A stretch of 64,000 nt of DNA from Paenibacillus sp. BIC5C1 (GTDB lineage Bacteria > Bacillota > Bacilli > Paenibacillales > Paenibacillaceae), in contig NZ_CP135922.1 of the NCBI RefSeq assembly GCF_032399705.1, positions 3,844,001 to 3,908,000 of the forward strand. Reading direction: 5' to 3'. How positions within the stretch are numbered: the first letter of the stretch is position 1; the number at the start of each line of letters is the position of its first letter. Shown piece by piece: positions 27,053 through 35,817 of the stretch. The notes under the pieces were generated by a model. It searched no databases. It was not told the DNA's origin and saw only the letters and a list, made by a program, of their open reading frames with translations. A program made the position numbers and the translations under genes.

Positions 27053-27904
27053 TCATTTTCTCAGCACAAAACTGATGGCCAAGCTGCGCGGACCACTATG
27101 TGAGCAAATTGCACATCCGCCTTCTATGATGTGAACTTCACGTACCCCGGCTTCCTCCATAAGTATGTTTCGCAGCCAATTTGCAGTTTTTTGCTCCATG
27201 GTGTGAGCAATAATAAATTGAGCCAAATCAATTCGTTCTCTATGTTGAAATATGCTTGTTATAAGATTTCTGATTATTTTACGAGGAGCCCCCCGATATT
27301 TAACACCAGAAAGGATCATGCCGTTGGTAACGTACAGGACCGGACGAACACGAAGCATACTTCCAAGCAGGTGCTGAAGATTCCCAACGCGTCCGCCTTT
27401 ATGAAGATAATCCAGATTATTGACGAGCACGTTCAACTGAACCTGACTGCGCACCCGCTCCAGTTCTTCAATGATGGTCGCTACATTTTCTCCTTTTGCT
27501 GCCATACGAGCTGCCATGAGCACATGCATAGCCAAGCCTGCTGATACGTTCAAGGAATCAATAATGGTCACTCGATCAGATGGAAACTCCTTTGCAGCCA
27601 GCACTGCGTTCTGATAAGTGGACGACATTTTGGAAGACATGCTGATATATATGATGTCTTCTCCACTTGCGATTGCCGGTATAAAATAATTTAAGAAATC
27701 GGAGGGAGAGGGCGCCGCTGTTTTGGGTAAATGCCCCTCCTCTTCAACGCGTTCATACATCTGTTGAGTATTCATATCCAATCGATCCCGATAAGCTGTA
27801 TTACCAAACACGATGTATAGGGGGATGACCCCTATGTGATAGCTCACCATCCACTCCTCTGGAATATCCGATATGCTATCGGTGAATATATGCACTTTAG
27901 CCAT
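27053..27904 (-). CDS. DegV family fatty-acid-binding protein
   Basis: A 283-residue DegV protein with the characteristic IFTDSISDIP start, PLYIVFGNTAYRD, KTAAPSPSDFLNYF, ISMSSKMSSTYQNA and RVGNLQHLLGSMLRVRPVL. Members bind fatty acids; some (FakB) present them to the FakA kinase for phosphorylation and phospholipid synthesis. ATG 27904 follows GGTGA by five bases; a GTG at 27913 would overlap the exporter gene by eight bases. It is directly downstream of the MMPL exporter and probably cotranscribed. Confidence 0.9.
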   Translation of the reverse strand: MAKVHIFTDSISDIPEEWMVSYHIGVIPLYIVFGNTAYRDRLDMNTQQMYERVEEEGHLPKTAAPSPSDFLNYFIPAIASGEDIIYISMSSKMSSTYQNAVLAAKEFPSDRVTIIDSLNVSAGLAMHVLMAARMAAKGENVATIIEELERVRSQVQLNVLVNNLDYLHKGGRVGNLQHLLGSMLRVRPVLYVTNGMILSGVKYRGAPRKIIRNLITSIFQHRERIDLAQFIIAHTMEQKTANWLRNILMEEAGVREVHIIEGGCAICSHSGPRSLAISFVLRK

Positions 27905-27905
27905 T

Positions 27906-30128
27906 TCATTCACCGGAGACAGCTTCGGCAGCTATGGAATGACTGGGAGACGCACTGGTCACCTTGTTGTTATTATCATTCATCACCGATTCGCCTTCTA
28001 CATCGATGTTAGGCAACAACCGATCCATCCAGGCAGGTATATACCAGGCGCTTTTCCCAAGAATCGTCATCACCGCTGGCACAAGTGTCATACGTACAAT
28101 AAATGCATCGACAAGTATGCCAAACGCCAGAGCCAACCCCATGGACTTGATAATCGTATCTTCAGCAAATATAAAGCTCGCGAATACAGCAATCATAATT
28201 AAGCCTGCTGCAGTAACCACCGGCCCGCTGTGATTCATCCCGCTTTTTACCGACTGACGTGCATTGCCCGTGTGGGTATAATCTTCACGCATTCGGCTCA
28301 CAAGGAATACCTCGTAGTCCATGGCCAGCCCGAACAGGATACCTGTGACGAGAATCGGAAGGAAACTCAGCACCGGTCCCGGCTCAGGAATACCAAACAA
28401 ACTTCCCAGATATCCGTCTTGAATCACCCACACAATAAAACCAAGTGTTGAACCCAGTGTAAACAGAAAACCCAGAACTGCCTTAATTGGCACAAGGATA
28501 GATCTAAAAACGAGCATGAGCAGCACAAAAGCCAGGCCAACAATTAACAATGCAAATTTCGGTAATGCTTCCTGCAGTTTTTCTGAAATATCAATATTGA
28601 CTGCGGTTCCGCCGGTTACCATAATTTCAACATTACTATTTTTTGTAGTCTCATCCGCCTTATCGCGAATCGTTTCCACCAATTCGGTGGTTTTGATATC
28701 GTGGGGGCCAGTCTTCGGCAACACAGTAATGATTGCTGCATTACCCGAAGGGCTAGGAATCGGTGGTGTCACACTGGCTACATTGGGCAGCCTAGAGACA
28801 TATGCCGTTGCCAGGGATATTGACGCCTGAGGATTATCGCCACCATTCGCTTTAGCTACAATCACGAGTGGACCGTTAACCCCTTCACCGAACCCCTCCG
28901 CCATCAAGTCATACCCGCGACGTTCTGTCGTCTCCGTTGATTTAAGTCCATTGTCTGGCAAACCGAGCTGCATATGCAGGAACGGAAGTGTGCACATGAT
29001 CAAGATAGCGATGGATAGAATACTTGTCAGCCAAGGCTTACTGGTTACCATTCGACTCCAGACATTCTCATTTTTTGTATTCTTTTTGCTGCCAGACCAT
29101 TTTCGCAGCCAGCGATTTTCTCTGGCCGGACTAATGCGGTCACCTGCGGCAGCCAACATCGCCGGCACAAAAATAACAGCAATGAGAACGGCAACAAATA
29201 CGCTAATGGCTGCAGCCAAGCCCATCATTGTAATGAAGGGAATTTGCACTACGGATAAACCGACCAACGCGATAATAACCGTAAGACCAGCGAATACAAC
29301 TGATCCACCCGCCGTAGCATTAGCCTGGGCAATTGCGGTTTCACGGTCAAAACCTTCTGCGAGCTGTTGACGATATCGCGAGATAATAAACAAGGCATAA
29401 TCAATACCAACGGCCAAGGCCAGCATGACAGCTAACGTAATGGAGAACGAGGACATAGATACGAAATTGGAACCAATGACTACGGTCATAAGTCCAATAC
29501 CAAGTCCGATGACTGCGGTCAGAATAGGTAGTCCCGCAGCAAGAAACGAAGTAAATGTAAACGCCAGAATCATAAAGGCAATCAGGATACCAATGACTTC
29601 CGAAACACCGCCAACTTCAATTTCTGAAAAGGCAACACTGCCTCCAAGCTCTGTTTGAATGCCTTCCTTACGCAACGATTCAGCAATCTTTAACATATGC
29701 TCTTTCGACTGTTCACCTACTTCAGCAGCCGGCTGAGCGTACGTAATGTCTGCATAACCGATTTTTTTATCCGCACTTAGTGTCATCGTCTCAAACGGAC
29801 TTGCCACAGCTTGGACCGCGGAATCGGTCTGAGCCTCTTTCAATGCCTGCCGAATATAATTTTTGTTTACCTCCGAGGTCAAAGTTCCCTGTTCCGCTTT
29901 GAAAATGAGTCTGATCTGCCCTCCATCATCAGTAGATGGAAATTCAGCGTTCAGTATTTCCCCCGCCTGATCAGACTTTGTTCCAGGTATCGTCATTTCT
30001 CCTGTAAACGAGGTACCCATGCCAAGTCCTAGAGAAGCCAACACAATGAGGAGTGCCAGTCCCATCGTAATTACAATTTTTCGTTTTCTCGCCGACCAGG
30101 CGCCAAGACGATATAACCATTTCGCCAT
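27906..30128 (-). CDS. ydfJ: MMPL/RND family exporter (YdfJ-like)
   Basis: A 740-residue transporter with twelve predicted helices in two repeats, each starting with a helix and a large outer loop, and the paired intramembrane motifs AVGIDYALFIISRYR and GLAMDYEVFLVSRMRED. MMPL proteins export lipids, lipopeptides or toxic compounds by proton motive force. In Bacillus subtilis ydfJ is switched on by the YdfHI two-component system; the same neighbours lie directly upstream here. A palindromic operator candidate lies about 100 bases before the start. Confidence 0.9.
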   Translation of the reverse strand: MAKWLYRLGAWSARKRKIVITMGLALLIVLASLGLGMGTSFTGEMTIPGTKSDQAGEILNAEFPSTDDGGQIRLIFKAEQGTLTSEVNKNYIRQALKEAQTDSAVQAVASPFETMTLSADKKIGYADITYAQPAAEVGEQSKEHMLKIAESLRKEGIQTELGGSVAFSEIEVGGVSEVIGILIAFMILAFTFTSFLAAGLPILTAVIGLGIGLMTVVIGSNFVSMSSFSITLAVMLALAVGIDYALFIISRYRQQLAEGFDRETAIAQANATAGGSVVFAGLTVIIALVGLSVVQIPFITMMGLAAAISVFVAVLIAVIFVPAMLAAAGDRISPARENRWLRKWSGSKKNTKNENVWSRMVTSKPWLTSILSIAILIMCTLPFLHMQLGLPDNGLKSTETTERRGYDLMAEGFGEGVNGPLVIVAKANGGDNPQASISLATAYVSRLPNVASVTPPIPSPSGNAAIITVLPKTGPHDIKTTELVETIRDKADETTKNSNVEIMVTGGTAVNIDISEKLQEALPKFALLIVGLAFVLLMLVFRSILVPIKAVLGFLFTLGSTLGFIVWVIQDGYLGSLFGIPEPGPVLSFLPILVTGILFGLAMDYEVFLVSRMREDYTHTGNARQSVKSGMNHSGPVVTAAGLIMIAVFASFIFAEDTIIKSMGLALAFGILVDAFIVRMTLVPAVMTILGKSAWYIPAWMDRLLPNIDVEGESVMNDNNNKVTSASPSHSIAAEAVSGE

Positions 30129-30195
30129 ATTTATTTCTTTCCCCTTTCACTTCACTGAAATCGTGGAGCTGTTATAAGAACAACCCTGTGCACTC

Positions 30196-30255
30196 ATGAT
30201 AGCGGAAAGTAAAAAATAAAAAATCGTACAAAAGGGCATACCCTTCATGTACGAT
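30196..30255 (-). promoter_or_regulatory. Operator A and promoter of the MMPL exporter; hairpin
   Basis: The arms ATCGTACA (30223-30230) and TGTACGAT (30248-30255) frame GGGCATACCC. The same layout occurs ahead of the kinase gene at 32251-32278. A -10-like TATCAT (30196-30201, minus strand) lies 24 bases from the near GTAC core. On the minus strand the hairpin is followed by TTTTTTATTTTTTA, so it may also terminate the regulator transcript. Binding by the YdfI-like regulator is inferred. Confidence 0.65.
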
Positions 30256-30318
30256 GGGGCAAGAAACGAATAAGCTATAACGAATACTATCGTTGTTCAA
30301 TCCGAAGGAAACAGAGCT

Positions 30319-30990
30319 TTACAAGTGTAAAATCCCCTTCTCCACAGCCACAGCAACCGCTTCTGAACGCGAATTGACACCAAGCTTGTTATATATGTTC
30401 GTCAGGTGTGCCTTTACCGTCCGCTCGGCAATTCCCATATCAAATGCAATATCCCTGCTGCGCAAACCACGCGCCACACCTTGTAGAATCAATAGTTCCC
30501 TCTCGCTAATCAAGGTGGATTCCTTGTCAATCAGCAGTTGTTGCTCTGCTTTTGTTTTATCTGCAGTCCTGACATGGTACGCAAAAACGCGCGATGAAAT
30601 TTCAGGCTGAAGCAATGTTTCTCCCCGAATGGCTGATTCCAACGTTCGGAACAAGTGTTCCCGACTCGTATCTTTGAGCAAGTATCCTTTGGCTCCGAGG
30701 GAGAGGCCTTCAATCATCAATTCATCCTCATTATACGTCGTAAGAATTATGACGGGGATATGAATCTGTTGCTCATTCATTCGTTTCAATGTATCCAAAC
30801 CACTGAGTCCACCGGGCATGTTCAAATCCAGGAGAATGACGTCAGGCTGGCTTTCCAGCATCATTCGTAGTGCTTCTGCCCCTTCCTCAACCTCCCCAAC
30901 AATTTGATAGTCATCACTGGTCTCCAGGATGAGTTTCAACCCTTCACGCACCACCCAATGATCATCCACAATCAGAATGTTATGCTTCAT
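30319..30990 (-). CDS. ydfI: NarL/LuxR-family response regulator (YdfI-like)
   Basis: A 223-residue regulator with a receiver (LIVDDHWVVREGL, phospho-Asp in VILLDLNMPGG, Thr in IILTTYNEDE, Lys in YLLKDTSREHL) and a LuxR-type helix-turn-helix (LISERELLILQGVARGLRS, MGIAERTVKAHLTNIYNKLG). It shares one base with the kinase stop (TAATG). By synteny with Bacillus subtilis ydfHIJ it activates the downstream MMPL exporter gene and, judging from the second palindrome, its own operon. Confidence 0.92.
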   Translation of the reverse strand: MKHNILIVDDHWVVREGLKLILETSDDYQIVGEVEEGAEALRMMLESQPDVILLDLNMPGGLSGLDTLKRMNEQQIHIPVIILTTYNEDELMIEGLSLGAKGYLLKDTSREHLFRTLESAIRGETLLQPEISSRVFAYHVRTADKTKAEQQLLIDKESTLISERELLILQGVARGLRSRDIAFDMGIAERTVKAHLTNIYNKLGVNSRSEAVAVAVEKGILHL

Positions 30991-32201
30991 TATGCTTGCT
31001 CCTTCTTCACTGGAACGCGCAGCACAATTGTCGTGCCCCGTTTTCCACTGTCAATTTCAATATTGCCGCCAATTAACCTGGCACGCTCATTCATCCCGAT
31101 CAAGCCATAATGCCCGGATTGTTTACCGATTCGTCCAGTACTAAATCCCTTCCCGTTATCGCTTATGATTAGATAAAACATTTCTAATTCTTCGGACATC
31201 GTAATTCTCACGCTTGTTGCCTTGGCGTGCCTGGCTACGTTCATTAACGATTCACTTAAAATATGCAGCATATGCTCCATACCCACTTTGGACATGAGAT
31301 TAGGAGCCTTGCCCTCCAAAGTAACCCTGATTCCGGTCGCCTGCTGAAAACGTTGGATTTGCTCCTGTATGGCCTCTCCAAAGCTCATGGCCGGTGTTGC
31401 TTTGGTTCGCAAATCATCAATGGCTTTGCGTGCATCAGCCAGAGTTTTGCGTGCTTGTCCCATGGAGCTGCGCACGATCTCGTGGGCACGCGGAAAGCTC
31501 CCCCTGTTCATGTGTTCATCCACAGCTTCAAGCTGCATAATAATTCCCGCGAGCCCCTGAGCTAACGTATCATGCAAATCTCTCGCCATGCGTTGTCTCT
31601 CACTGGTCAGCGTCAATTCCTCTACCTTATTATGCGCCTTTTCCAGCTCATGCAGAAAGGTTAATGTTCGGACACGGGCGTTGACCTGACGATAGAACAG
31701 CACCGCATAGGACACCACAACCACAATCATCATTAACAACAGAAGAATTAACAGTGCCACATCTGTCCCGGATCTTGTAAACAGAGTTACTGCACAAAAT
31801 ACGATGTATAATACAAAAGCTACCAGCACCACCTTTGCTGTCTCATAAAAAAGTGCAAAGGACTGCCCAATCAACACAGGGATCAACCCAATCGTTACGG
31901 CTGGCATTCCGTCAGGCATTAACATCGCACTGCCATAGATTAAACCGGCTTGAAGCAGTAGGTATAACCATTTCGAACGTTGTATGAGCTTATTCACTTC
32001 CCAATAAACAAACGTATGGGCTAACATGGCCAGCACAAAGAATATGCTGGGCATCCATAAGGGAGCTGACATTGTTTGCAGAATGAGAGTGGCTGTAGCG
32101 ACAAGCCATAGCCAAATCATAATAGGAATACGTGAAGACGCAATAGGGCCCGTTTCTTCATTGATTCGGGATGGATTCGCCTTCTTGGAGATTGTGTTCA
32201 C
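30990..32201 (-). CDS. ydfH: Sensor histidine kinase (YdfH-like)
   Basis: A 403-residue NarX/DesK-type kinase with an N-terminal block of about six membrane helices and no large outer domain, suggesting it senses within the membrane. HisKA_3 has the phospho-His in ERQRMARDLHDTLAQGLAG and the HATPase shows IISDNGKGFS and GLIGMNERARLIGG. The start is GTG 32201 behind AAAGAGGTGA. It is translated with the YdfI-like regulator (one-base overlap). It probably detects agents that disturb the membrane or that the MMPL exporter removes. Confidence 0.9.
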   Translation of the reverse strand: MNTISKKANPSRINEETGPIASSRIPIMIWLWLVATATLILQTMSAPLWMPSIFFVLAMLAHTFVYWEVNKLIQRSKWLYLLLQAGLIYGSAMLMPDGMPAVTIGLIPVLIGQSFALFYETAKVVLVAFVLYIVFCAVTLFTRSGTDVALLILLLLMMIVVVVSYAVLFYRQVNARVRTLTFLHELEKAHNKVEELTLTSERQRMARDLHDTLAQGLAGIIMQLEAVDEHMNRGSFPRAHEIVRSSMGQARKTLADARKAIDDLRTKATPAMSFGEAIQEQIQRFQQATGIRVTLEGKAPNLMSKVGMEHMLHILSESLMNVARHAKATSVRITMSEELEMFYLIISDNGKGFSTGRIGKQSGHYGLIGMNERARLIGGNIEIDSGKRGTTIVLRVPVKKEQA

Positions 32202-32222
32202 GAGATCACCTCTTTGTCAGTC

Positions 32223-32278
32223 ATTATATCCCATATAACCTCCATATAGTTGTACGAGCGGGCATGCCCTTTCGTACA
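32223..32278 (-). promoter_or_regulatory. Operator B and promoter of the ydfHI-like operon
   Basis: TGTACGA (32251-32257) and TCGTACA (32272-32278) are a perfect inverted repeat around GCGGGCATGCCCTT. A consensus -10, TATAAT (32223-32228 on the minus strand), lies 23 bases from the near GTAC core, with no good -35. This is typical of an activator-dependent promoter. The core GGGCATGCCC and GTAC arms are shared with operator A. Confidence 0.7.
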
Positions 32279-32298
32279 TACCCCTTCGTAACGAAAAT

Positions 32299-32323
32299 CG
32301 TCCACAAGTTTAACTTATGGACG
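32299..32323 (-). terminator. Inverted repeat, likely terminator of the epimerase gene
   Basis: Two 12-base arms (32299-32310 and 32312-32323) pair with one mismatch around a single base. On the minus strand ATTTTCGTTA follows, a weak T run. It is about 85 bases past the epimerase stop. The near-perfect symmetry would also suit an operator. Confidence 0.45.
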
Positions 32324-32406
32324 TAAAAGGTTAAAACTATTTAACTCGCATTTTCATTTTACACAGTACCGAACCAATTCCAACCCTTTCTTTTCATTAT
32401 GTATTT

Positions 32407-33939
32407 TTAGTTTATGCGTTCCGCTGGTACATCCAGTTCAGATACCACTTTTTTGTATACGCGGGTTTCCTGCGATGAGTGCAGAGGTGTCCAGACCTGT
32501 GCAAAGAATGGATCAACCTTTGCACGCTCCGAATAGTTCCAGCTCTCACGTTCACATACAGGACACCAATGCCCCGCCTCCAGTACTAGTCTCGGACTGG
32601 CTTCAAACGTATGTCCGAAAGCGCAAGTAAAGGTTAGCTTGTTGCTCCAGTTGCCGGTCTCCATTTCACCGGATACATACTGCCCTCCCCTGAACGCGGC
32701 AGCTTTTTTCAAATCATGCAACTCCAGTTGTTCTTGCGGTTTGGTGTCATCATACCCATGGTCAATCGGAACAACCGTGTTCCAATCCGTGAAATGCCTG
32801 AATTCGCTCAGTTTATCAGGAAGCTTCGCCCATTGCTCTTTGCTGCCCCAATAGGCATCGATATGATCCTCTACCTGTTCTTCAATGAATCGCACCGTTC
32901 CATGCTCGCTTCGTGCAGGCTTGGAGAACATTTTTCGCATCACACTGCCCATGATGCGCTCACCGAACGGCAGCTTGCACAGTAGCTTGGCTGCGGTACC
33001 TTGTGAACCCAGATTCTCCAGATAACAACGATAGAAATAATCCATACCGTCCTGCCGGAAGTTCAGATAATCGTTCAACCGATCAGAATCGAGATAGTAC
33101 TGTCCATGAAAGTTACGAGTGGCGTACCACTTTGGATGAATGACATGATCCAGATTTTTGAATCCGATCGCACCATATAATACCTGATACATCTCATAGG
33201 TACTTACACGGCAAGATTCGCCTCCGCCAATATTGTATACATGACACCAGAAATCCTCCGGAAGGTTACCTGTGAATTCATAATTGCACAAATTCTTCAT
33301 CATCGTTCCCGAATCGCGGTCAGATACATACTCCAGCACATTGTCCAGGCAATTGTGGAACATGATGGCATCCACTATTTTACTCATGGCTGGGCCCATG
33401 ATTCCCGTTTGACGCAAACTGACCCAGTATTTCAGCCCGGATTCGATCACAAGACGTTCAGCCGCTATTTTGGAAACCGCATAATAATCGAACATGCTCG
33501 GTTTAATCGGATCTCCAACCCGGCCCCAGTGGATGGGTGGCATACGGTCACCTGTCTCGGCAACCGTTCCGATAAAGACCAGTTTGGTATGCTCCTCCTG
33601 CCCTTGTTCGAAGATAGCCTGAATCAGATTCTTCGCTGCTCCATAGTTGATGTCCATCGCTTTCTTTGGAAAATAGTCTGCCGCAGGAGATACAAAAGCA
33701 GCGATATGGAGAATCAGATCCGCATCTTTCACACATGCCAGCACGGTTTTATAATCCAGAATATCGCCATATGTAATCGTTACTTGCTCCTGATATGGCT
33801 CAAGCGCCTGACGATCTTTCTCGGTGTCCAGACATAATGTAACAATGTCGTATAGATGGCTATCATGAACCATTTTTTTCAGACTTTCCTGCCCCATCCC
33901 TCCGGATGCACCGGTAATAAATACTCGTTTTTTACTCAT
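32407..33939 (-). CDS. NAD-dependent epimerase/dehydratase with C-terminal extension
   Basis: A 510-residue protein. The first about 330 residues form an extended SDR/epimerase fold: nucleotide motif FITGASGGMGQE, catalytic YYAVSKIAAE (Tyr/Lys) and LRQTGIMGPAM. The last about 170 residues are not part of the usual epimerase. They contain C-x3-H and CPVC clusters (FTCAFGHTFEASPRLVL, AGHWCPVCERESWNY) that resemble a zinc ribbon. A nucleotide-sugar or sugar substrate is likely but unproven. It stands between the ydfHIJ-like locus and a GH3 relic, and starts at ATG 33939 behind GGAGGGTCATTTG. Confidence 0.82.
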   Translation of the reverse strand: MSKKRVFITGASGGMGQESLKKMVHDSHLYDIVTLCLDTEKDRQALEPYQEQVTITYGDILDYKTVLACVKDADLILHIAAFVSPAADYFPKKAMDINYGAAKNLIQAIFEQGQEEHTKLVFIGTVAETGDRMPPIHWGRVGDPIKPSMFDYYAVSKIAAERLVIESGLKYWVSLRQTGIMGPAMSKIVDAIMFHNCLDNVLEYVSDRDSGTMMKNLCNYEFTGNLPEDFWCHVYNIGGGESCRVSTYEMYQVLYGAIGFKNLDHVIHPKWYATRNFHGQYYLDSDRLNDYLNFRQDGMDYFYRCYLENLGSQGTAAKLLCKLPFGERIMGSVMRKMFSKPARSEHGTVRFIEEQVEDHIDAYWGSKEQWAKLPDKLSEFRHFTDWNTVVPIDHGYDDTKPQEQLELHDLKKAAAFRGGQYVSGEMETGNWSNKLTFTCAFGHTFEASPRLVLEAGHWCPVCERESWNYSERAKVDPFFAQVWTPLHSSQETRVYKKVVSELDVPAERIN

Positions 33940-33983
33940 TCAAATGACCCTCCCGGATTAATCTGCGTGTTTTCCTGCTGCAT

Positions 33984-34224
33984 TTAAACTGCTATCCCTG
34001 ATTTCTGGTCAAAGGCGGCGAGCGTAGCTCCAGTCGGAAATTCGTTTGCTCGCGTTTGTTCAATCCCAGATGATCCACCTGCTCCACCTGCTTACGAAGT
34101 CCACAAGGTTCGTCGGTCATATATAGAGAGACGGTATGGTCAACCGCGGGATCGGGTTGGTTTTCCAAAAGTCTACGCCAGCCATGAGGGAAACTTTTTC
34201 TTCAATAGTCAAATCCTGAACCAT
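33984..34224 (-). pseudogene. Relic of a GH3 beta-glucosidase gene (N-terminal part)
   Basis: Three reading frames in series give recognisable GH3 pieces. From ATG 34224: LTIEEKVSLMAGVDFW, then PIPRLTIPSL. After a frameshift near 34120: MTDEPCGLRKQ, then VDHLGLNK. After a second shift: FPTGATLAAFD, ending at TAA 33984. The same order (LEEKVELCSGKDFWH, MTDGPHGLRKQ, DHLGLNK) is found at the start of the intact GH3 protein at 43008-45254. At least two frameshifts and loss of everything after about residue 85 make it a dead gene. Confidence 0.75.
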
Positions 34225-34434
34225 AGATTCTCATGACCGCATAGCGTACTCTCTTCCTTGCTGCTCCTATCATTGTAACGAAAATGCAACCACGAATATT
34301 GCGAATTTGTTCGGTTTATTTCAGATTTGTATTTAAAATCAATTGACGCCATGTACGTATTTTGTTAGCTTGAAAGTAGATTCGGTAACTACAGAATGCA
34401 TGAGCATGATTTGTACATGGAGGGCTGTCTGAAG

Positions 34435-35640
34435 ATGTCAAAAATGTCTGGCGAGTTTGATAAAACACTGAAATTTTTATATCAATCCACACTGATTCCT
34501 ACGTATGTTTACGTTAATCATCAATGTGTTGTCAGCTATCCGGTGCAGGACGTACTAACGCTTCCCCCGCTGGACTACACTTCTCAGCTCGTAGCCTCCA
34601 ATGAACAGGTATCCTATTTGTCCACTTCCTTTTTTGCGTATTACGGTGCAATTCAAGTGAGCTCGTCCCCGGATACAGTCATTATTGTCGGTCCTGTCAG
34701 TCAAATTCCCTACTTGAAGGATACACTCCGGATTATGAAGAAGGAGTTCGTCATTTCAGCTTCAGATGAAGTCCAATTTGAAGTTTTTTTGAAATGGATT
34801 CCGCCTATGCAATTGCAGCAATTTCTCAACCATTTGTTAAGCATCCATTATTTCGTCAATGGTGAAGAATTGGAGTATTTTGATCTGCTGAAGCTGGAAT
34901 CCTTGGAACGAATCAATCATAAGCAAACGGAACGGAATTACGAAAATAAAGAAAGCCGGTACTTTAACAATTCATATGAAATCGAAAACCAGATGTGCTC
35001 GTATGTGGAGTCTGGAAACGAGGCAGGTTTGCGGCGTTTTCTGGAACGGCCGTTTGTGACTCATGAAGGCATAACGGCAAGCGACAGCCTGCGTCAGGCC
35101 AAAAACATTTACATCGTAACCATTACACTGGCTACAAGAGCGGCCATTCGCGGCAGCCTGGACACTGAAATTGCCTATCAATTGTCAGATCTCTATATCC
35201 AGCAAATAGAGCAATTACCTTCATTGGAAGCGATTCAGAATTTTGCGAAGGAAGCCATTTTCAACTTTGCCAGAAGAGTACAGGGAGCAAAATACAACAT
35301 TCCAGTAGACCACAGCATGAGCCGAATTATTCAATATGTGTTCAAAAGTGTAAATCAGCCTTTAACGGCAACGCATATAGCTCAGCAATTCGGATACAGC
35401 CGAACCCATCTCTCCACGGTGTTCAAAAAAAATGTTGGCACATCCCTGCATCAATTCATCGTTGACTGTAAACTAAAAGAAGCCCAGCATTTGCTTGTTT
35501 TTACGAACAAGCCCATCAGTGAAATTAGCAGCTACTTGTGCTTCTCCAGTCAGAGCCATTTTCAGACGGTATTCAAGCGTGCTGTACATTTGTCTCCGTT
35601 GCAATACAGAAAGCATCATCAGGGAATACACTCTGGTTAA
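34435..35640 (+). CDS. AraC family transcriptional regulator
   Basis: A 401-residue regulator with a C-terminal AraC double helix-turn-helix (THIAQQFGYSRTHLSTVFKK and ISSYLCFSSQSHFQTVFKRAVHLSPLQYRK). The long N-terminal region is unrecognised apart from a segment (ITLATRAAIRGSLDTEIAYQL) shared with the AraC protein at 41742. I choose ATG 34435 (MSKMSG) behind GGAGGG; ATGs at 34396 and 34417 are upstream in frame but have no ribosome site. It probably controls a nearby glycan gene; the adjacent GH3 relic may have been its former target. Confidence 0.87.
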   Translation: MSKMSGEFDKTLKFLYQSTLIPTYVYVNHQCVVSYPVQDVLTLPPLDYTSQLVASNEQVSYLSTSFFAYYGAIQVSSSPDTVIIVGPVSQIPYLKDTLRIMKKEFVISASDEVQFEVFLKWIPPMQLQQFLNHLLSIHYFVNGEELEYFDLLKLESLERINHKQTERNYENKESRYFNNSYEIENQMCSYVESGNEAGLRRFLERPFVTHEGITASDSLRQAKNIYIVTITLATRAAIRGSLDTEIAYQLSDLYIQQIEQLPSLEAIQNFAKEAIFNFARRVQGAKYNIPVDHSMSRIIQYVFKSVNQPLTATHIAQQFGYSRTHLSTVFKKNVGTSLHQFIVDCKLKEAQHLLVFTNKPISEISSYLCFSSQSHFQTVFKRAVHLSPLQYRKHHQGIHSG

Positions 35641-35674
35641 AGCTTCCGTTAAAGTGAACATTGCAACATTGCAC

Positions 35675-35710
35675 AAAAAAGCGCACTTGTCAGATGATCA
35701 CAAGCACGCT
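35675..35710 (-). terminator. Terminator of the P450 gene
   Basis: On the minus strand an 11-base stem (35710-35700 with 35690-35680) forms with two G-U pairs, followed by six T residues. On the plus strand the same positions mismatch, so it works chiefly for the P450 transcript, about 110 bases past its stop. Confidence 0.7.
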
Positions 35711-35817
35711 GAACTTTGAATTCTGAAGCCTCAACCTCATCCTATCTTCTTCGGTTAACATTCTTGAGGCATATGCCAGGTCAAAACGACTACTATTTGT
35801 TTCATAGCAATTGCCTG

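Noticed and set aside
28951..29370. 139-codon frame opposite the MMPL exporter
   Set aside because: Shadow of a strongly conserved membrane protein gene; no ribosome site or family motif.
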